Source of the DNA: Dehalococcoidia bacterium | Lineage (GTDB): Bacteria; Chloroflexota; Dehalococcoidia; Bin125 | Assembly (NCBI GenBank): GCA_022824765.1 | Contig: JAJDZG010000163.1 | Location: 1 to 53,266 of the forward strand | Direction of reading: 5' to 3' | DNA length: 53,266 nt | Shown: positions 1 to 8,005 of the stretch, in pieces | Layout of the letters: each line of letters starts with the position of its first letter | How positions within the stretch are numbered: the stretch's first letter is position 1 | Notes under the pieces: generated by a model | Databases searched by the model: none | What the model was told of the DNA's origin: nothing | What the model saw: only the letters and a program-made list of their open reading frames with translations | Made by a program: the position numbers and the translations under genes

Positions 1-9
1 CCCCCTCCG

Positions 10-339
10 TCACTGCGTGACACCACCCCCCGAGGGGGAGGTTTGGGTGGGAGCTTTGACACCACACCCGGCGGGGGAGGGTTGGGTGGGAGCGTTGCCG
101 ATGGCTACTGTGTAATCCTCGATGACTGGGTTGGCTAGGAGCTGGTTGGACATCTCGTTGGCCAAGCGTTTTGCCTCTTCTGATGTCTCGGCTTCTAGCC
201 AGACCTCGATAAACTTGCCTGCGCGGACGGACTCTACTGACTCGTAGCCGAGCGAGTGGAGACCGCCGCGGATGGCGAGTCCTTGCGGATCGTTGACCGT
301 TCGCTTCAGTGTGACGTGGATGTCGGCCTTGAACTGCAT
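10..339 (-). CDS. purS: Phosphoribosylformylglycinamidine synthase subunit PurS, with repeat-derived tail
   Basis: Small structural subunit of the PurS-PurQ-PurL FGAM synthase, fourth step of purine synthesis, cytoplasmic. The body (MQFKADIHVTLK...DPQG...LHSLGYESVESVRAGKFIEV) is the usual PurS fold of about 82 residues. The tracked ORF starts 8 codons earlier, inside purC. I place the start at the ATG at 339, 10 nt after the purC stop, where the family's N-terminus begins. The last ~27 residues (from AIGNAP) are not PurS-like: they are two in-frame 13-codon copies (APTQPSPAGCGVK and a variant) encoded by a 39-bp tandem repeat. purQ/purL probably lie left of the window. Identity is firm; the function of the tail is unknown. 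Confidence 0.93.
   Translation of the reverse strand: MQFKADIHVTLKRTVNDPQGLAIRGGLHSLGYESVESVRAGKFIEVWLEAETSEEAKRLANEMSNQLLANPVIEDYTVAIGNAPTQPSPAGCGVKAPTQTSPSGGGVTQ
18..95. repeat. Two tandem copies of a 39-bp repeat inside the purS 3' end
   Basis: Units 18-56 and 57-95 both follow the pattern tgacaccac...ggggg...ttgggtgggagc. Because 39 is a multiple of 3, the copies stay in frame and add 13 residues each to PurS. The GC-rich palindromic character resembles intergenic repeats elsewhere in the window, but the sequence differs from them. Confidence 0.8.
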
Positions 340-349
340 CGTTGATCGC

Positions 350-1261
350 TCAGCCGGCCGCAATCAGGTCGCGGCCGGTGACGCGTTCGAAGGCGGTGCG
401 GTAGCGGCTGCGGATGTTCTCCACGACATCGTCGGGCAGCGGCGGGCCGGGCGGCTCCTTGTCCCAACCCGTGCCCGAGAGCCAATCGCGCAACGGCTGT
501 TTGTCGTACGACGGCTGTGACTGGCCGGGCTTGTAGATTTCGGCGTCCCAGAAGCGGGAAGAGTCGGGCGTGAGCGCTTCGTCGATCAGGATCACCTCGT
601 CTTCGCCCTGGTCGTTCTGGGTGACGCCGAACTCGAACTTGGTGTCGGCGAGGAAGAAGCCGGCCTCCTGCGCCCGCGAGAGTCCGTAGGTGTAGAGCGC
701 CATCGAGCGCACCTTGACCGTGTTGGCGGTGTCCTCGCCGACGATGCCGACGGCCTGCTCGTAGGTGATGTTCTCGTCGTGCTCGCCGACCTCGCCTTTG
801 GTGGACGGCGTGAAGATCGGATTGGGCAGCGGCTCCGACTCGGTCAGTCCGCCGGGCAGCGGGATGCCGCAGACGGTGCCGTCGCGCTGATACTCGGCCC
901 AGCCAGAACCGGCCAGGTAGCCTCGCACGATTGCTTCGAGCTTGACCGGTTCGCACTTCTTGACCAGCATCGAGCGTCCGATGTACTCAGGCCCCAGTGC
1001 AACCGGGATATCTGGATTCTCGGTCGAGTCGATCACGCGGATCATGTGGTTGGGCACCACCGACTCGGTGGCTTCGAACCAGAAGGCGGACATCTGGGTG
1101 AGCACGCACCCCTTGTCGGGAATCCCGGTCGGCAACACGACGTCGAATGCCGAGACGCGGTCGGTAGTGACCAGCAGCAACCGGTCGCCCAGGTCGTAGA
1201 TATCGCGCACCTTGCCCGAGTGCTTGGGCAGGTCGAGGTTGGATTCCATCATCACGGTCAT
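350..1261 (-). CDS. purC: SAICAR synthetase PurC
   Basis: Phosphoribosylaminoimidazole-succinocarboxamide synthase: ATP-dependent joining of aspartate to CAIR in de novo purine synthesis, cytoplasmic. Family motifs are all visible in order: SGKVRDIYDLGD near the N-terminus, EAIVRGYLAGSGW (about 110-122), NPIFTPSTK, GEHDENI and ADTKFEFG. The length of 303 residues is normal for the long bacterial/eukaryotic type. GAAGGGA lies 7 nt before the ATG at 1261. Downstream of purB with a 24-nt gap and upstream of purS, so it belongs to the same operon. No missing key residue noticed. Confidence 0.97.
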   Translation of the reverse strand: MTVMMESNLDLPKHSGKVRDIYDLGDRLLLVTTDRVSAFDVVLPTGIPDKGCVLTQMSAFWFEATESVVPNHMIRVIDSTENPDIPVALGPEYIGRSMLVKKCEPVKLEAIVRGYLAGSGWAEYQRDGTVCGIPLPGGLTESEPLPNPIFTPSTKGEVGEHDENITYEQAVGIVGEDTANTVKVRSMALYTYGLSRAQEAGFFLADTKFEFGVTQNDQGEDEVILIDEALTPDSSRFWDAEIYKPGQSQPSYDKQPLRDWLSGTGWDKEPPGPPLPDDVVENIRSRYRTAFERVTGRDLIAAG

Positions 1262-1285
1262 TTGATTGTCCCTTCAGTGCGGTGG

Positions 1286-2578
1286 CTAGAGTGCCAGTCG
1301 CGCGAATGCGTCGTCGATGTGTCTGGTGAAGTAGCTGGGATCAAAGACCTCGTTCATCGCGGACTCGTCCAGCGCGGCGGCGATGACCTCGTCCTGTTCG
1401 ATCAGCTCGCGGAACTGGATGCCCTCGTCCCAGGCCTGCATGGCGTAGGACTGGACGCGCTTGTAGGCGTCGTCGCGGCCCACGCCGGCCTCGGTGAGGG
1501 TGAGCATGACGCGCTGGCTGTAGATCAGACCGTAGGAGGAGTCCATGTTCTCGCGCATGCGCTCTGCGTCGATGACGAGGCCGTCGATGATCCAGGCGAG
1601 CATGTCCGTGATGTAGTCGAGCGCGAAGCAGGCGTCGGGAATGGCGATGCGTTCGGCGGAGGTGTGCGAGATGTCGCGTTCGTGCCAGAGGGCGACATTC
1701 TCCAGCGCGGTCATGGCGTTGGCGCGGATGGTGCGGGCGAGCCCGCAGACGCGCTCGGCCTTCTCGGGGTTGCGCTTGTGCGGCATCGCCGACGATCCGG
1801 CCTGGCCTTCTGCGAAGGGTTCGCGGACTTCGCGGACTTCGGTTCGCTGCAGGTGGCGAATCTCGGTCGCGAATCGCTCCAGAGACGCGGCGATCACCGC
1901 CAGAGTGGTCAGGAAATGCGCATGTCGATCTCGCTGCACGACTTGCGTCGAGATCGCCTCGACGCCGAGTCCCAGCTCGCGGCAGACGCGTTCCTCAATG
2001 TGCGGCGGCACCGTGGCATGGGTGCCGACGGCGCCGGAGATCTTGCCGACGGCGACAGAATCAATCGCGTCTGCCAGACGCCGGCGATTGCGGCGCGTCT
2101 CGTCGACCCAACCGGCCAGCTTGAGTCCGAAGGTCGTCGGCTCGCCGTGGATGCCGTGCGTGCGGCCGATGCACAGGGTGTGCTTGTGCTCCACGGCGCG
2201 TTTGGTGATTGCGCGTTCCAGGCGTTCGAGGTCGTCCTCGATGATTCGGGCGGCGTCGCGAATCTGCAGCGCGGAGGCGGTGTCCCAGACGTCTGAGGTG
2301 GTCAGTCCGTGATGCACCCAGCGCGACTCTGGACCGAGCGTGTCGGCGACGGAGCGCAGGAACGCGAGCGTGTCGTGGTGGACTTCGGCCTGGTAGCGGT
2401 CGATGTCGGCGACGTTGAAGCCGGCGTTCGTGGCAACCAGCTCTGCGTCCTCGCTGGGCACGACGCCCTCATCAGCCCAGGCGTTGACGACGGCAATCTC
2501 GACATCAAGCCAGCGCTGCCACTTGGCCTCGTCGGTCCAGAGCGCGGCCATCGCCGCGCGTTGATAGCGGGGGATCAT
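1286..2578 (-). CDS. purB: Adenylosuccinate lyase PurB
   Basis: Fumarase/aspartase-superfamily lyase acting twice in purine synthesis: SAICAR to AICAR plus fumarate, and adenylosuccinate to AMP. The signature loop reads SSAMPHKRNPEKAE, with the catalytic serine in the usual place. TSDVWDTA and the His in GRTHGIHGEPT are the substrate-binding segments. Length 430 residues is standard. Its ATG overlaps the stop of the upstream cupin gene by one base (TAATG), suggesting translational coupling in the purD-cupin-purB-purC-purS operon. Confidence 0.97.
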   Translation of the reverse strand: MIPRYQRAAMAALWTDEAKWQRWLDVEIAVVNAWADEGVVPSEDAELVATNAGFNVADIDRYQAEVHHDTLAFLRSVADTLGPESRWVHHGLTTSDVWDTASALQIRDAARIIEDDLERLERAITKRAVEHKHTLCIGRTHGIHGEPTTFGLKLAGWVDETRRNRRRLADAIDSVAVGKISGAVGTHATVPPHIEERVCRELGLGVEAISTQVVQRDRHAHFLTTLAVIAASLERFATEIRHLQRTEVREVREPFAEGQAGSSAMPHKRNPEKAERVCGLARTIRANAMTALENVALWHERDISHTSAERIAIPDACFALDYITDMLAWIIDGLVIDAERMRENMDSSYGLIYSQRVMLTLTEAGVGRDDAYKRVQSYAMQAWDEGIQFRELIEQDEVIAAALDESAMNEVFDPSYFTRHIDDAFARLAL

Positions 2579-2925
2579 TAGGGGATGTACTCCTCGCGAG
2601 CCGGGGAAAAGATGTCCAGCGCAACCGCGTCTTCGAGCGCGGTCACCTCGTGCGGGACCTCGGAGGGGATGATCCAGGAATCGCCCGCCGACAGTTCTCG
2701 GACCTCATCGCCGAGTTCAAACTTGACGCGGCCCGAGACGAGGTAGCCAATCTGCTCATGCGGATGGGTATGCATGGGCACGACACAGCCGGCCGCGATC
2801 TCAATCTCGTGGATCGACGTGCGTTCGCCCGCGTTCAGCGTTCGGCGCGCAACGCCGGGGAACATCTCGATCCGCTCTGCCTCGTCGTGCGCCTGCAAGT
2901 TGGGGGCGATCGATCTGGTGGTCAT
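2578..2925 (-). CDS. Small single-domain cupin protein within the purine operon
   Basis: 115-residue cupin barrel. Cupin motif 1 is visible as PMHTHPHEQIGYLVSGRVKFELG (two His, a Glu-like Gln, and the conserved G), motif 2 as GDSWIIPSEVPHEVTAL. These are the usual metal-binding positions, so a metal-dependent small-molecule-binding or isomerase/dioxygenase role is possible, but no substrate can be read from the sequence. It sits between purD and purB with coupled junctions on both sides (ATGA with purD, TAATG with purB), so it is co-translated with purine enzymes. It is not a standard purine-pathway member. Confidence 0.85.
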   Translation of the reverse strand: MTTRSIAPNLQAHDEAERIEMFPGVARRTLNAGERTSIHEIEIAAGCVVPMHTHPHEQIGYLVSGRVKFELGDEVRELSAGDSWIIPSEVPHEVTALEDAVALDIFSPAREEYIP

Positions 2926-4190
2926 CTCGTAACCTCTCTGAGCGCGATATCGGTCCGGAAGAACGAGTTCTCGAAGCTGATCCTGCGGACATTGTCGTAG
3001 GCGATCCCACGCGCCGCCTCCAGCGTATCGGCGACCGCCGTGACGGCCAGCACTCGGCCGCCCTCGGTGATGACTCGTCCGTCATCGTCGAGGGCTGTCC
3101 CGGCGTGGAAGACGGTGACGTCGGTGTCAACGGCATCGAGGCCGTCGATCACGTGGCCGGTTTCATACGACTGCGGATATCCGCCGCTGACGATGGCCAC
3201 GCTGACCGTCGCGCGTCCGCTGTTGACGATGGCGTCGGACGGCAGCGGCTCGCCGCGCGCGGACGCCGCCAGCGCGGGCAGCAGATCGCCGTCGATCATC
3301 GGCATCAGGGCCTGCGTCTCAGGGTCGCCGAAGCGGACGTTGAACTCCAACACGTTGGCATCGCCGTCGTCCACCATCAGTCCTGCGTAGAGGACACCGC
3401 GAAACTCGCAGCCGTCGTCGGCCATCTGGCGCAGCACGCGACCGTGAACGGACTCGAACAGCGCTGCGTCGGACGGGACGAAGCCGGGCGGAGCGTAGAC
3501 GCCCATGCCGCCCGTGTTGGGTCCCTGATCACCGTTCATGACGCGCTTATAGTCGCAGCTCAGCGGGAGCGGCAGGATGTCCGCGCCCGAGACGATGGCC
3601 ATCGCCGAAGCCTCGGTGCCGACGAGGCGGTCCTCAATCACCACTCGTTCGCCGGCGGAGCCGAAGCGCCCGCCGAAGAGGTCGTCGACGGCTGCATGCG
3701 CGTCGTCAATGTGATCGGGCACGATCACGCCCTTGCCGGCGGCCAGGCCGTCGGCCTTGAGCACGGGCAGAGCGTCGGGGCCCAGTATCTCGATCCACTT
3801 GTGCGCCGGCGCGGCAGACTCGAACAGCTCTCCGCGGGCGTGCGCAACGCCGGAGCGCTGCATGATCGATTTGGCAAACCACTTGGAAGACTCAAGCCGG
3901 GCCGCAGCCTGCGAGGGACCGAATGCCGCGATGCCGCGTTCGCCCAGTGCGTCGACGAGGCCAGCGGCCAGCGGCGCTTCGGGTCCGACGACGACGAGGT
4001 CGATCCGTTCGCGGGCCGCGGCGTCGCAGATGCCGTTGATGTCGGTGTCACGGGTCGGGAGATTGCGGCCGAGATCGGCAGTGCCGGCGTTGCCGGGCGC
4101 GGCCAGAATCTCGCTACAGAGCGGCGACTGCGCCAGCTTCCAGGCCAGCGCATGCTCGCGACCGCCTCCGCCAACAATCAGGACTCGCAT
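2922..4190 (-). CDS. purD: Phosphoribosylamine-glycine ligase PurD
   Basis: GAR synthetase, second step of de novo purine synthesis; ATP-grasp fold. Seen: N-terminal Rossmann-like segment MRVLIVGGGGREHALAWKL, PGNAGTADLG, the ATP-grasp stretch VLKADGLAAGKGVIV, the SCDYKRVMNGDQGPNTGGMG loop, and NVLEFNVRFGDPETQ with metal-binding Glu/Asn. Length 422 residues is typical. First gene of the minus-strand purine operon; overlaps the cupin start by 4 nt (ATGA). Immediately upstream is TAGACT plus 6 nt plus ATG, a probable leaderless promoter. Confidence 0.97.
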   Translation of the reverse strand: MRVLIVGGGGREHALAWKLAQSPLCSEILAAPGNAGTADLGRNLPTRDTDINGICDAAARERIDLVVVGPEAPLAAGLVDALGERGIAAFGPSQAAARLESSKWFAKSIMQRSGVAHARGELFESAAPAHKWIEILGPDALPVLKADGLAAGKGVIVPDHIDDAHAAVDDLFGGRFGSAGERVVIEDRLVGTEASAMAIVSGADILPLPLSCDYKRVMNGDQGPNTGGMGVYAPPGFVPSDAALFESVHGRVLRQMADDGCEFRGVLYAGLMVDDGDANVLEFNVRFGDPETQALMPMIDGDLLPALAASARGEPLPSDAIVNSGRATVSVAIVSGGYPQSYETGHVIDGLDAVDTDVTVFHAGTALDDDGRVITEGGRVLAVTAVADTLEAARGIAYDNVRRISFENSFFRTDIALREVTR

Positions 4191-4202
4191 ATGGTGAGTC
4201 TA
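4191..4202 (-). promoter_or_regulatory. Leaderless promoter of the purD operon
   Basis: On the minus strand the order is TAGACT (-10 box), CACCAT (6 nt), then the purD ATG. The spacing puts the expected transcription start on the A of the start codon. No convincing -35 box seen. Same geometry as nine other genes in this window. Confidence 0.65.
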
Positions 4203-4233
4203 TCTGCGGTACCATGCGGGCAGGAGATTGGCC

Positions 4234-4650
4234 GTGGTCACGACGCCTCGCGAGGTTGCGGAAGCCTTGATCAACGTCGGCGTGCCCGACGATCGGGCGC
4301 ACCGCATCGCGCACTCGATCGATCCATCTCAGTGCACGTTGAGCGAGGAAGAGCTAGCGGAATCGATCAAGACCATGCGCATCGGTTTGAGCGTTCTAGT
4401 CCGTGCGCTGCGCTTGAGCACCGAGGAACAGAGTCGTCGTGCGCTGCTTGATTGGCAGGAATCAATCCGCGTTGGCGTCAGGCTGGCTGACGAAGCACGA
4501 TGGCAGCAGATCAAAGAGAAGTGGGATGAGCAATCGCTGCGCGCTGAACGACAACACCGTCAGCAACTGCTCGCGATATGGGGACTTGGCGCACTCACTC
4601 TCATAGTTTGGACAGCAATTCTTGTGGTGGTGTTCCTGACTACTTCATGA
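4234..4650 (+). CDS. Uncharacterised protein with C-terminal membrane anchor
   Basis: 138 residues if started at the GTG at 4234, which has AGGAG 7 nt upstream; the tracked TTG start at 4228 lies directly on the Shine-Dalgarno and is unlikely. The N-terminal half (EALINVGVPDDRAHRIAHSI) resembles the start of coiled-coil DUF1640-type proteins, a weak impression only. A charged helical stretch (KEKWDEQSLRAERQHRQQLL) precedes one C-terminal transmembrane segment (LGALTLIVWTAILVVVFL), so the bulk is likely cytoplasmic and tail-anchored. Divergent from purD and convergent with the next gene, overlapping it by 11 nt. Function unknown. Confidence 0.7.
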   Translation: MVTTPREVAEALINVGVPDDRAHRIAHSIDPSQCTLSEEELAESIKTMRIGLSVLVRALRLSTEEQSRRALLDWQESIRVGVRLADEARWQQIKEKWDEQSLRAERQHRQQLLAIWGLGALTLIVWTAILVVVFLTTS

Positions 4651-5062
4651 TGCGTGCAAGATCAATCCTCGACAGATCTCCGTCGATCACGATTGGATCC
4701 ATGGCCAGCATCTCTGACCGATAGCCCGTGTCTGGCACCGTCTGCATCAGGTAGATCGGGATGTCGAGCACGTGCGCGAAGCCCATTTCGAGGAAGCTGT
4801 TGCCGCCGATGTGTCGCGGCTTGCCTGGCAGGTCCTCGTTGAGCACCAGGATCGCGTCCGAGGTCTTGATCTTCTCGTAATGGGTGCGGATCAGGTCCTT
4901 GGCGCGCTTGAGTTCCGCGCGCTCGAGATCGTTGGCCGACTCGTAGTTGAACTCGCGCGTGTCGACGGGCGTGCGGACCTCGTGTCCGGCCGCCTCGAGG
5001 ACGCGGCAGACCTCGGGCAGCCGATGCCGCAGCGACATGCTCATGCAGATGGTGATGACCAC
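4640..5062 (-). CDS. Nucleoside 2-deoxyribosyltransferase-like protein
   Basis: 140-residue protein of the nucleoside deoxyribosyltransferase/TIR-like fold. Visible: N-terminal strand VITICMSMSLRHR, then AILVLNEDLPGKPRHIGGNSFLEMGFAHVLDIPIYL, where the Glu of the E-x-G-F/A segment matches the usual nucleophile position of this superfamily. The tracked ORF begins at a TTG inside guaA. The GTG at 5062 with GGAGG 4 nt upstream is a better start and leaves a short gap after the guaA stop. Position just after guaA suggests a nucleotide-salvage role, but this is inferred from context. Confidence 0.75.
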   Translation of the reverse strand: MVITICMSMSLRHRLPEVCRVLEAAGHEVRTPVDTREFNYESANDLERAELKRAKDLIRTHYEKIKTSDAILVLNEDLPGKPRHIGGNSFLEMGFAHVLDIPIYLMQTVPDTGYRSEMLAMDPIVIDGDLSRIDLARIMK

Positions 5063-5087
5063 ATGGCCTCCATTGCCTCCAGCCCCG

Positions 5088-6677
5088 TCATTCCCACTCA
5101 ATCGTGCCTGGCGGCTTCGACGTGATGTCGTAGACGACGCGGTTGATCTGCGAAATCTCGTTCACGATCCGATTCGCGATCGCGCCCAGCACGTCGTAGG
5201 GGATTCGCGCCCAGTCGGCGGTCATCGCGTCGTCGGCGGTGACGGCGCGGATGGCGCAGACCCAGCCGTAGGTGCGGGCGTCGCCTTGCACGCCGACCGT
5301 CCTCGTGTCGGTCAGGATCGCGAACGACTGCCAGAGATCGTCATAGAGTCCGGCGGTGCGGATCTCTTCCATCACCACTGCGTCGGCCTGTTGTAGCACG
5401 GCCACCTTCTGATGCGTGACCGGTCCGATGATGCGGATCGCGAGGCCCGGTCCGGGATACGGCTGGCGCCCGACGATCTCCTCTGGCAAGCCCAACTCGC
5501 GGCCGACCTCTCGCACTTCGTCCTTGAACAGGTGGCGCAAGGGCTCGATCAGCTCGAAGCGCAGGTCGTCCGGCAGTCCGCCGACGTTGTGATGCGACTT
5601 GATCACCGCCGTGGCCGAGCCGTGACCGGAGCCGGCCGACTCGACGACGTCGGGATACGTCGTGCCCTGCACCAGGTAGTCGACGCCGCGCTCGTCAGAT
5701 GCGATCTCTGCCGCGGTCTGCTCGAAGACGGAGATGAACGTCTCGCCGATGCGTTTGCGCTTGGTTTCAGGATCGTCGACGCCGGCTAGCTCCTCCAGGA
5801 ACTGGTCACCGGCCGAGACGGCGCGCAAGTCCATGCCCATGTGACGCTGGAACGTCTCGACGACCTGTTCGGTCTCGCCCAGCCGCATGAGTCCGTTGTC
5901 GACGTAGATGCAGGTCAGCTGGTCGCCAATCGCGCGATGCACCAGAGCGGCGGCGACGGAGGAGTCAACGCCGCCGGACAGTCCGCAGATCACGGACGCG
6001 CCGCCGACGCGTCGGCGGATCTCATCGACCGACTCAGTGACGAAGTGGGCAGCGTCCCAGTCGCCGACGCAGCCGCAGATGTGGTGCACGAAGTTGCTCA
6101 GCAAGTGCAGCCCGTGCGGCGTGTGCACGACCTCAGGGTGAAACTGAATGCCGAAGCGTCCGTCGTCGTCGCCCATCGCGGCGATCGGAATGCTGTCGGT
6201 GCCGGCTAGCACGCGGAAGCCCGACGGCAGCTCGTCGACTCGGTCGCCGTGCGACATCCAGACGGGCATTGGTCGGGGCAGGTCTTCGAGCAGCGCTGAT
6301 GTACCGCTCGGGTAGATGTGCGCCGCGCCGAACTCGCGCTCGCGGCCAGCTTCGACGCGGCCGCCGAGCTGGCTCGCCATCGCTTGCATGCCATAACAGA
6401 TGCCGAGCACCGGCAGGCGTCCGTCCAGCGCCCAGTCGGGCGCGGCGGGCGCGCCGTCGTCGTGGACGCTGGCCGGTCCGCCGCTGAGGATGACACCGCG
6501 AGGATTTAGCTGCGACACGCGCTCCCACGTCGCGCCAGGCGGGACCAGTTCGCAGTAGACGTTGAGCTCGCGGACGCGACGCGCGATCAGCATCGCGGTC
6601 TGCGAGCCGAGGTCGACGATCACGATCGACTCGTGCGCGGACTCCTCAGCGGGTTTCTGCGTTGCTGTGTTCGTCAT
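5088..6677 (-). CDS. guaA: GMP synthase (glutamine-hydrolysing) GuaA
   Basis: Converts XMP to GMP using ATP and glutamine. Class I amidotransferase domain first: GICYGMQ with nucleophile Cys94, and FHPEV with His180 and Glu182. The ATP-pyrophosphatase domain follows with the P-loop SGGVDSS (234-240). The C-terminal dimerisation domain ends in the family's classic TSKPPGTIEWE. Length 529 residues is standard. Upstream TATCAT lies 9 nt before the ATG, close to but not matching the strict leaderless spacing used by its neighbours. Divergent from tsaC. Confidence 0.98.
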   Translation of the reverse strand: MTNTATQKPAEESAHESIVIVDLGSQTAMLIARRVRELNVYCELVPPGATWERVSQLNPRGVILSGGPASVHDDGAPAAPDWALDGRLPVLGICYGMQAMASQLGGRVEAGREREFGAAHIYPSGTSALLEDLPRPMPVWMSHGDRVDELPSGFRVLAGTDSIPIAAMGDDDGRFGIQFHPEVVHTPHGLHLLSNFVHHICGCVGDWDAAHFVTESVDEIRRRVGGASVICGLSGGVDSSVAAALVHRAIGDQLTCIYVDNGLMRLGETEQVVETFQRHMGMDLRAVSAGDQFLEELAGVDDPETKRKRIGETFISVFEQTAAEIASDERGVDYLVQGTTYPDVVESAGSGHGSATAVIKSHHNVGGLPDDLRFELIEPLRHLFKDEVREVGRELGLPEEIVGRQPYPGPGLAIRIIGPVTHQKVAVLQQADAVVMEEIRTAGLYDDLWQSFAILTDTRTVGVQGDARTYGWVCAIRAVTADDAMTADWARIPYDVLGAIANRIVNEISQINRVVYDITSKPPGTIEWE

Positions 6678-6701
6678 AACGACTGCATGATACGAGTGAT
6701 C

Positions 6702-6713
6702 TAAGCTGGGATC
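6702..6713 (+). promoter_or_regulatory. Leaderless promoter of tsaC
   Basis: TAAGCT (6702-6707), 6 nt gggatc, then GTG at 6714. Same TANNNT-N6-start geometry as its counterparts, here with a GTG start. Confidence 0.6.
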
Positions 6714-7418
6714 GTGTCAAACGGATCACTTGATCATGCAGTTGAGCACTTGCGCGGCGGCGGAGTCGTCGCGCTGCCCACGGATACCCAGTACGGTCTG
6801 GCCGCTGTCGCGTCCGATGACATCGCGGTCGGCCGGGTCTTCCGGCTCAAGCGTCGGCCCGGCGGTGAGAATCTGCCGGTGTTTCTGCCGCCGCGACGCT
6901 GGCGGGCGCATCTCGCGGAGATCGCGGCGCCGCTGGATGAGCGGGTGGAGACGCTCGTCGCGGCGGCCTGGCCGGGCGCATTGACGCTGATCGTGCCCAA
7001 ACGCGATGACTGGCCGACCCGAGCCGTCGAGGGCGGCACGATTGCCCTGCGCATCCCCGATCATCCGGTGGCTGCGTCGCTGCTGGATCTGGTCGATGCG
7101 CCGTTGACGGGTACATCTGCCAATCTGCATGGCGAGGCGGCGGCGCTGACGTCCGCTGAGGTGCGCCGACAGTTCAGCGCTGACTTGTCAGCGCCTTCGG
7201 CAAGTGAAACACTTCACATACTGGAGGATGGCGGCGTCCCACCTGCCGGCGCCGCCTCGACTATCTTGGATTGCAGCGGTCGAATGCCGCGCGTCCTGCG
7301 TCGCGGCGCCGATCTGCCGCCAGCGGTAGGCGACCTGTTGGCGGAGCTCTGGGGACTCGCCGACATCGACGCGGAGCCGGACGCCAAACTGGACGCAACG
7401 CCCGAGCGCCGAAGCTGA
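6714..7418 (+). CDS. tsaC: L-threonylcarbamoyladenylate synthase (TsaC/Sua5/YrdC)
   Basis: Makes threonylcarbamoyl-AMP from threonine, bicarbonate and ATP for the universal t6A37 tRNA modification. The YrdC fold is clear: GGGVVALPTDTQYGLAA at the N-terminus, FRLKRRPGGENLPVFL containing the K-x-R type nucleotide-binding residues, WPGALTLIVP, IALRIPDHP and TGTSANLHGE. 234 residues, so the shorter TsaC type with an extended tail rather than full Sua5 (no separate Sua5 domain). GTG start at 6714, set by the leaderless promoter. Followed by rpiB on the same strand. Confidence 0.93.
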   Translation: MSNGSLDHAVEHLRGGGVVALPTDTQYGLAAVASDDIAVGRVFRLKRRPGGENLPVFLPPRRWRAHLAEIAAPLDERVETLVAAAWPGALTLIVPKRDDWPTRAVEGGTIALRIPDHPVAASLLDLVDAPLTGTSANLHGEAAALTSAEVRRQFSADLSAPSASETLHILEDGGVPPAGAASTILDCSGRMPRVLRRGADLPPAVGDLLAELWGLADIDAEPDAKLDATPERRS

Positions 7419-7456
7419 ACACCCCACGACCACCTGCGAAACGAGGTCAGCGCGCA

Positions 7457-7984
7457 GTGAGTCACATGACTGAGACGAGCCGGTCAAGCCATCAGTACCA
7501 GCAGTCGATCGCGATCGGCAGCGACCACGCCGGATATGAGCTGAAGCAGCATCTGCTGCAGTATCTGACCGCTCAGGGCTGGGACGTGGCCGACTTCGGA
7601 CCGTCCGCGCCTGACCCGACCGACTATGCCGACATCGCCGCGCCGCTGGCCGAGGCGGTGGTCGACGGACAGCACCGACTGGGCATCGTGATCTGCTCGA
7701 ACGGCGTCGGCGTGAGCATCGCGGCCAACAAGGTCCGCGGCGCGCGCGCGGCGCTCGTCGCCGATAGCTGGTCTGCGCGGCGCGCCCGCGAGCACACCGA
7801 CTGCAACATTCTCGCGCTGGGCGCCTATGTGATCGGCTCGCAGATTGCGAGGGAGATTGTCGACGCCTTCCTCAGCGCCGAGTTTGAGGGCGGACGCCAC
7901 GCACGACGCCTGGGCAAGCTGGCCCAGGTCGAGGCGCGGCACAGCTCTGTAGAACGTTCGGCTGAACTCTCGCCGATGACCTAG
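7457..7984 (+). CDS. rpiB: Ribose-5-phosphate isomerase B (RpiB/LacAB family)
   Basis: Interconverts ribose-5-phosphate and ribulose-5-phosphate. Core: IAIGSDHAGYELK, DFGPSAPDPTDYADIA, the active-site loop ICSNGVGVSIAANKVRGARAALV, and EHTDCNILALGAYVIG. The catalytic Cys is kept but the usual CGTGIG reads CSNGVG, a mild deviation. The tracked ORF begins far upstream inside tsaC. GTG at 7457 (GAGG 10 nt before) or the in-frame ATG at 7466 is the real start; I favour the GTG. About 175 residues with a short non-conserved C-terminal tail. Followed at once by pgk and tpiA. Confidence 0.92.
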   Translation: MSHMTETSRSSHQYQQSIAIGSDHAGYELKQHLLQYLTAQGWDVADFGPSAPDPTDYADIAAPLAEAVVDGQHRLGIVICSNGVGVSIAANKVRGARAALVADSWSARRAREHTDCNILALGAYVIGSQIAREIVDAFLSAEFEGGRHARRLGKLAQVEARHSSVERSAELSPMT

Positions 7985-8005
7985 CGGCGACTCGATGGAT
8001 TCCTG

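Noticed and set aside
779-2296. 505-codon plus-strand ORF over purC and purB
   Set aside because: Shadow of two conserved purine genes; no start signal.
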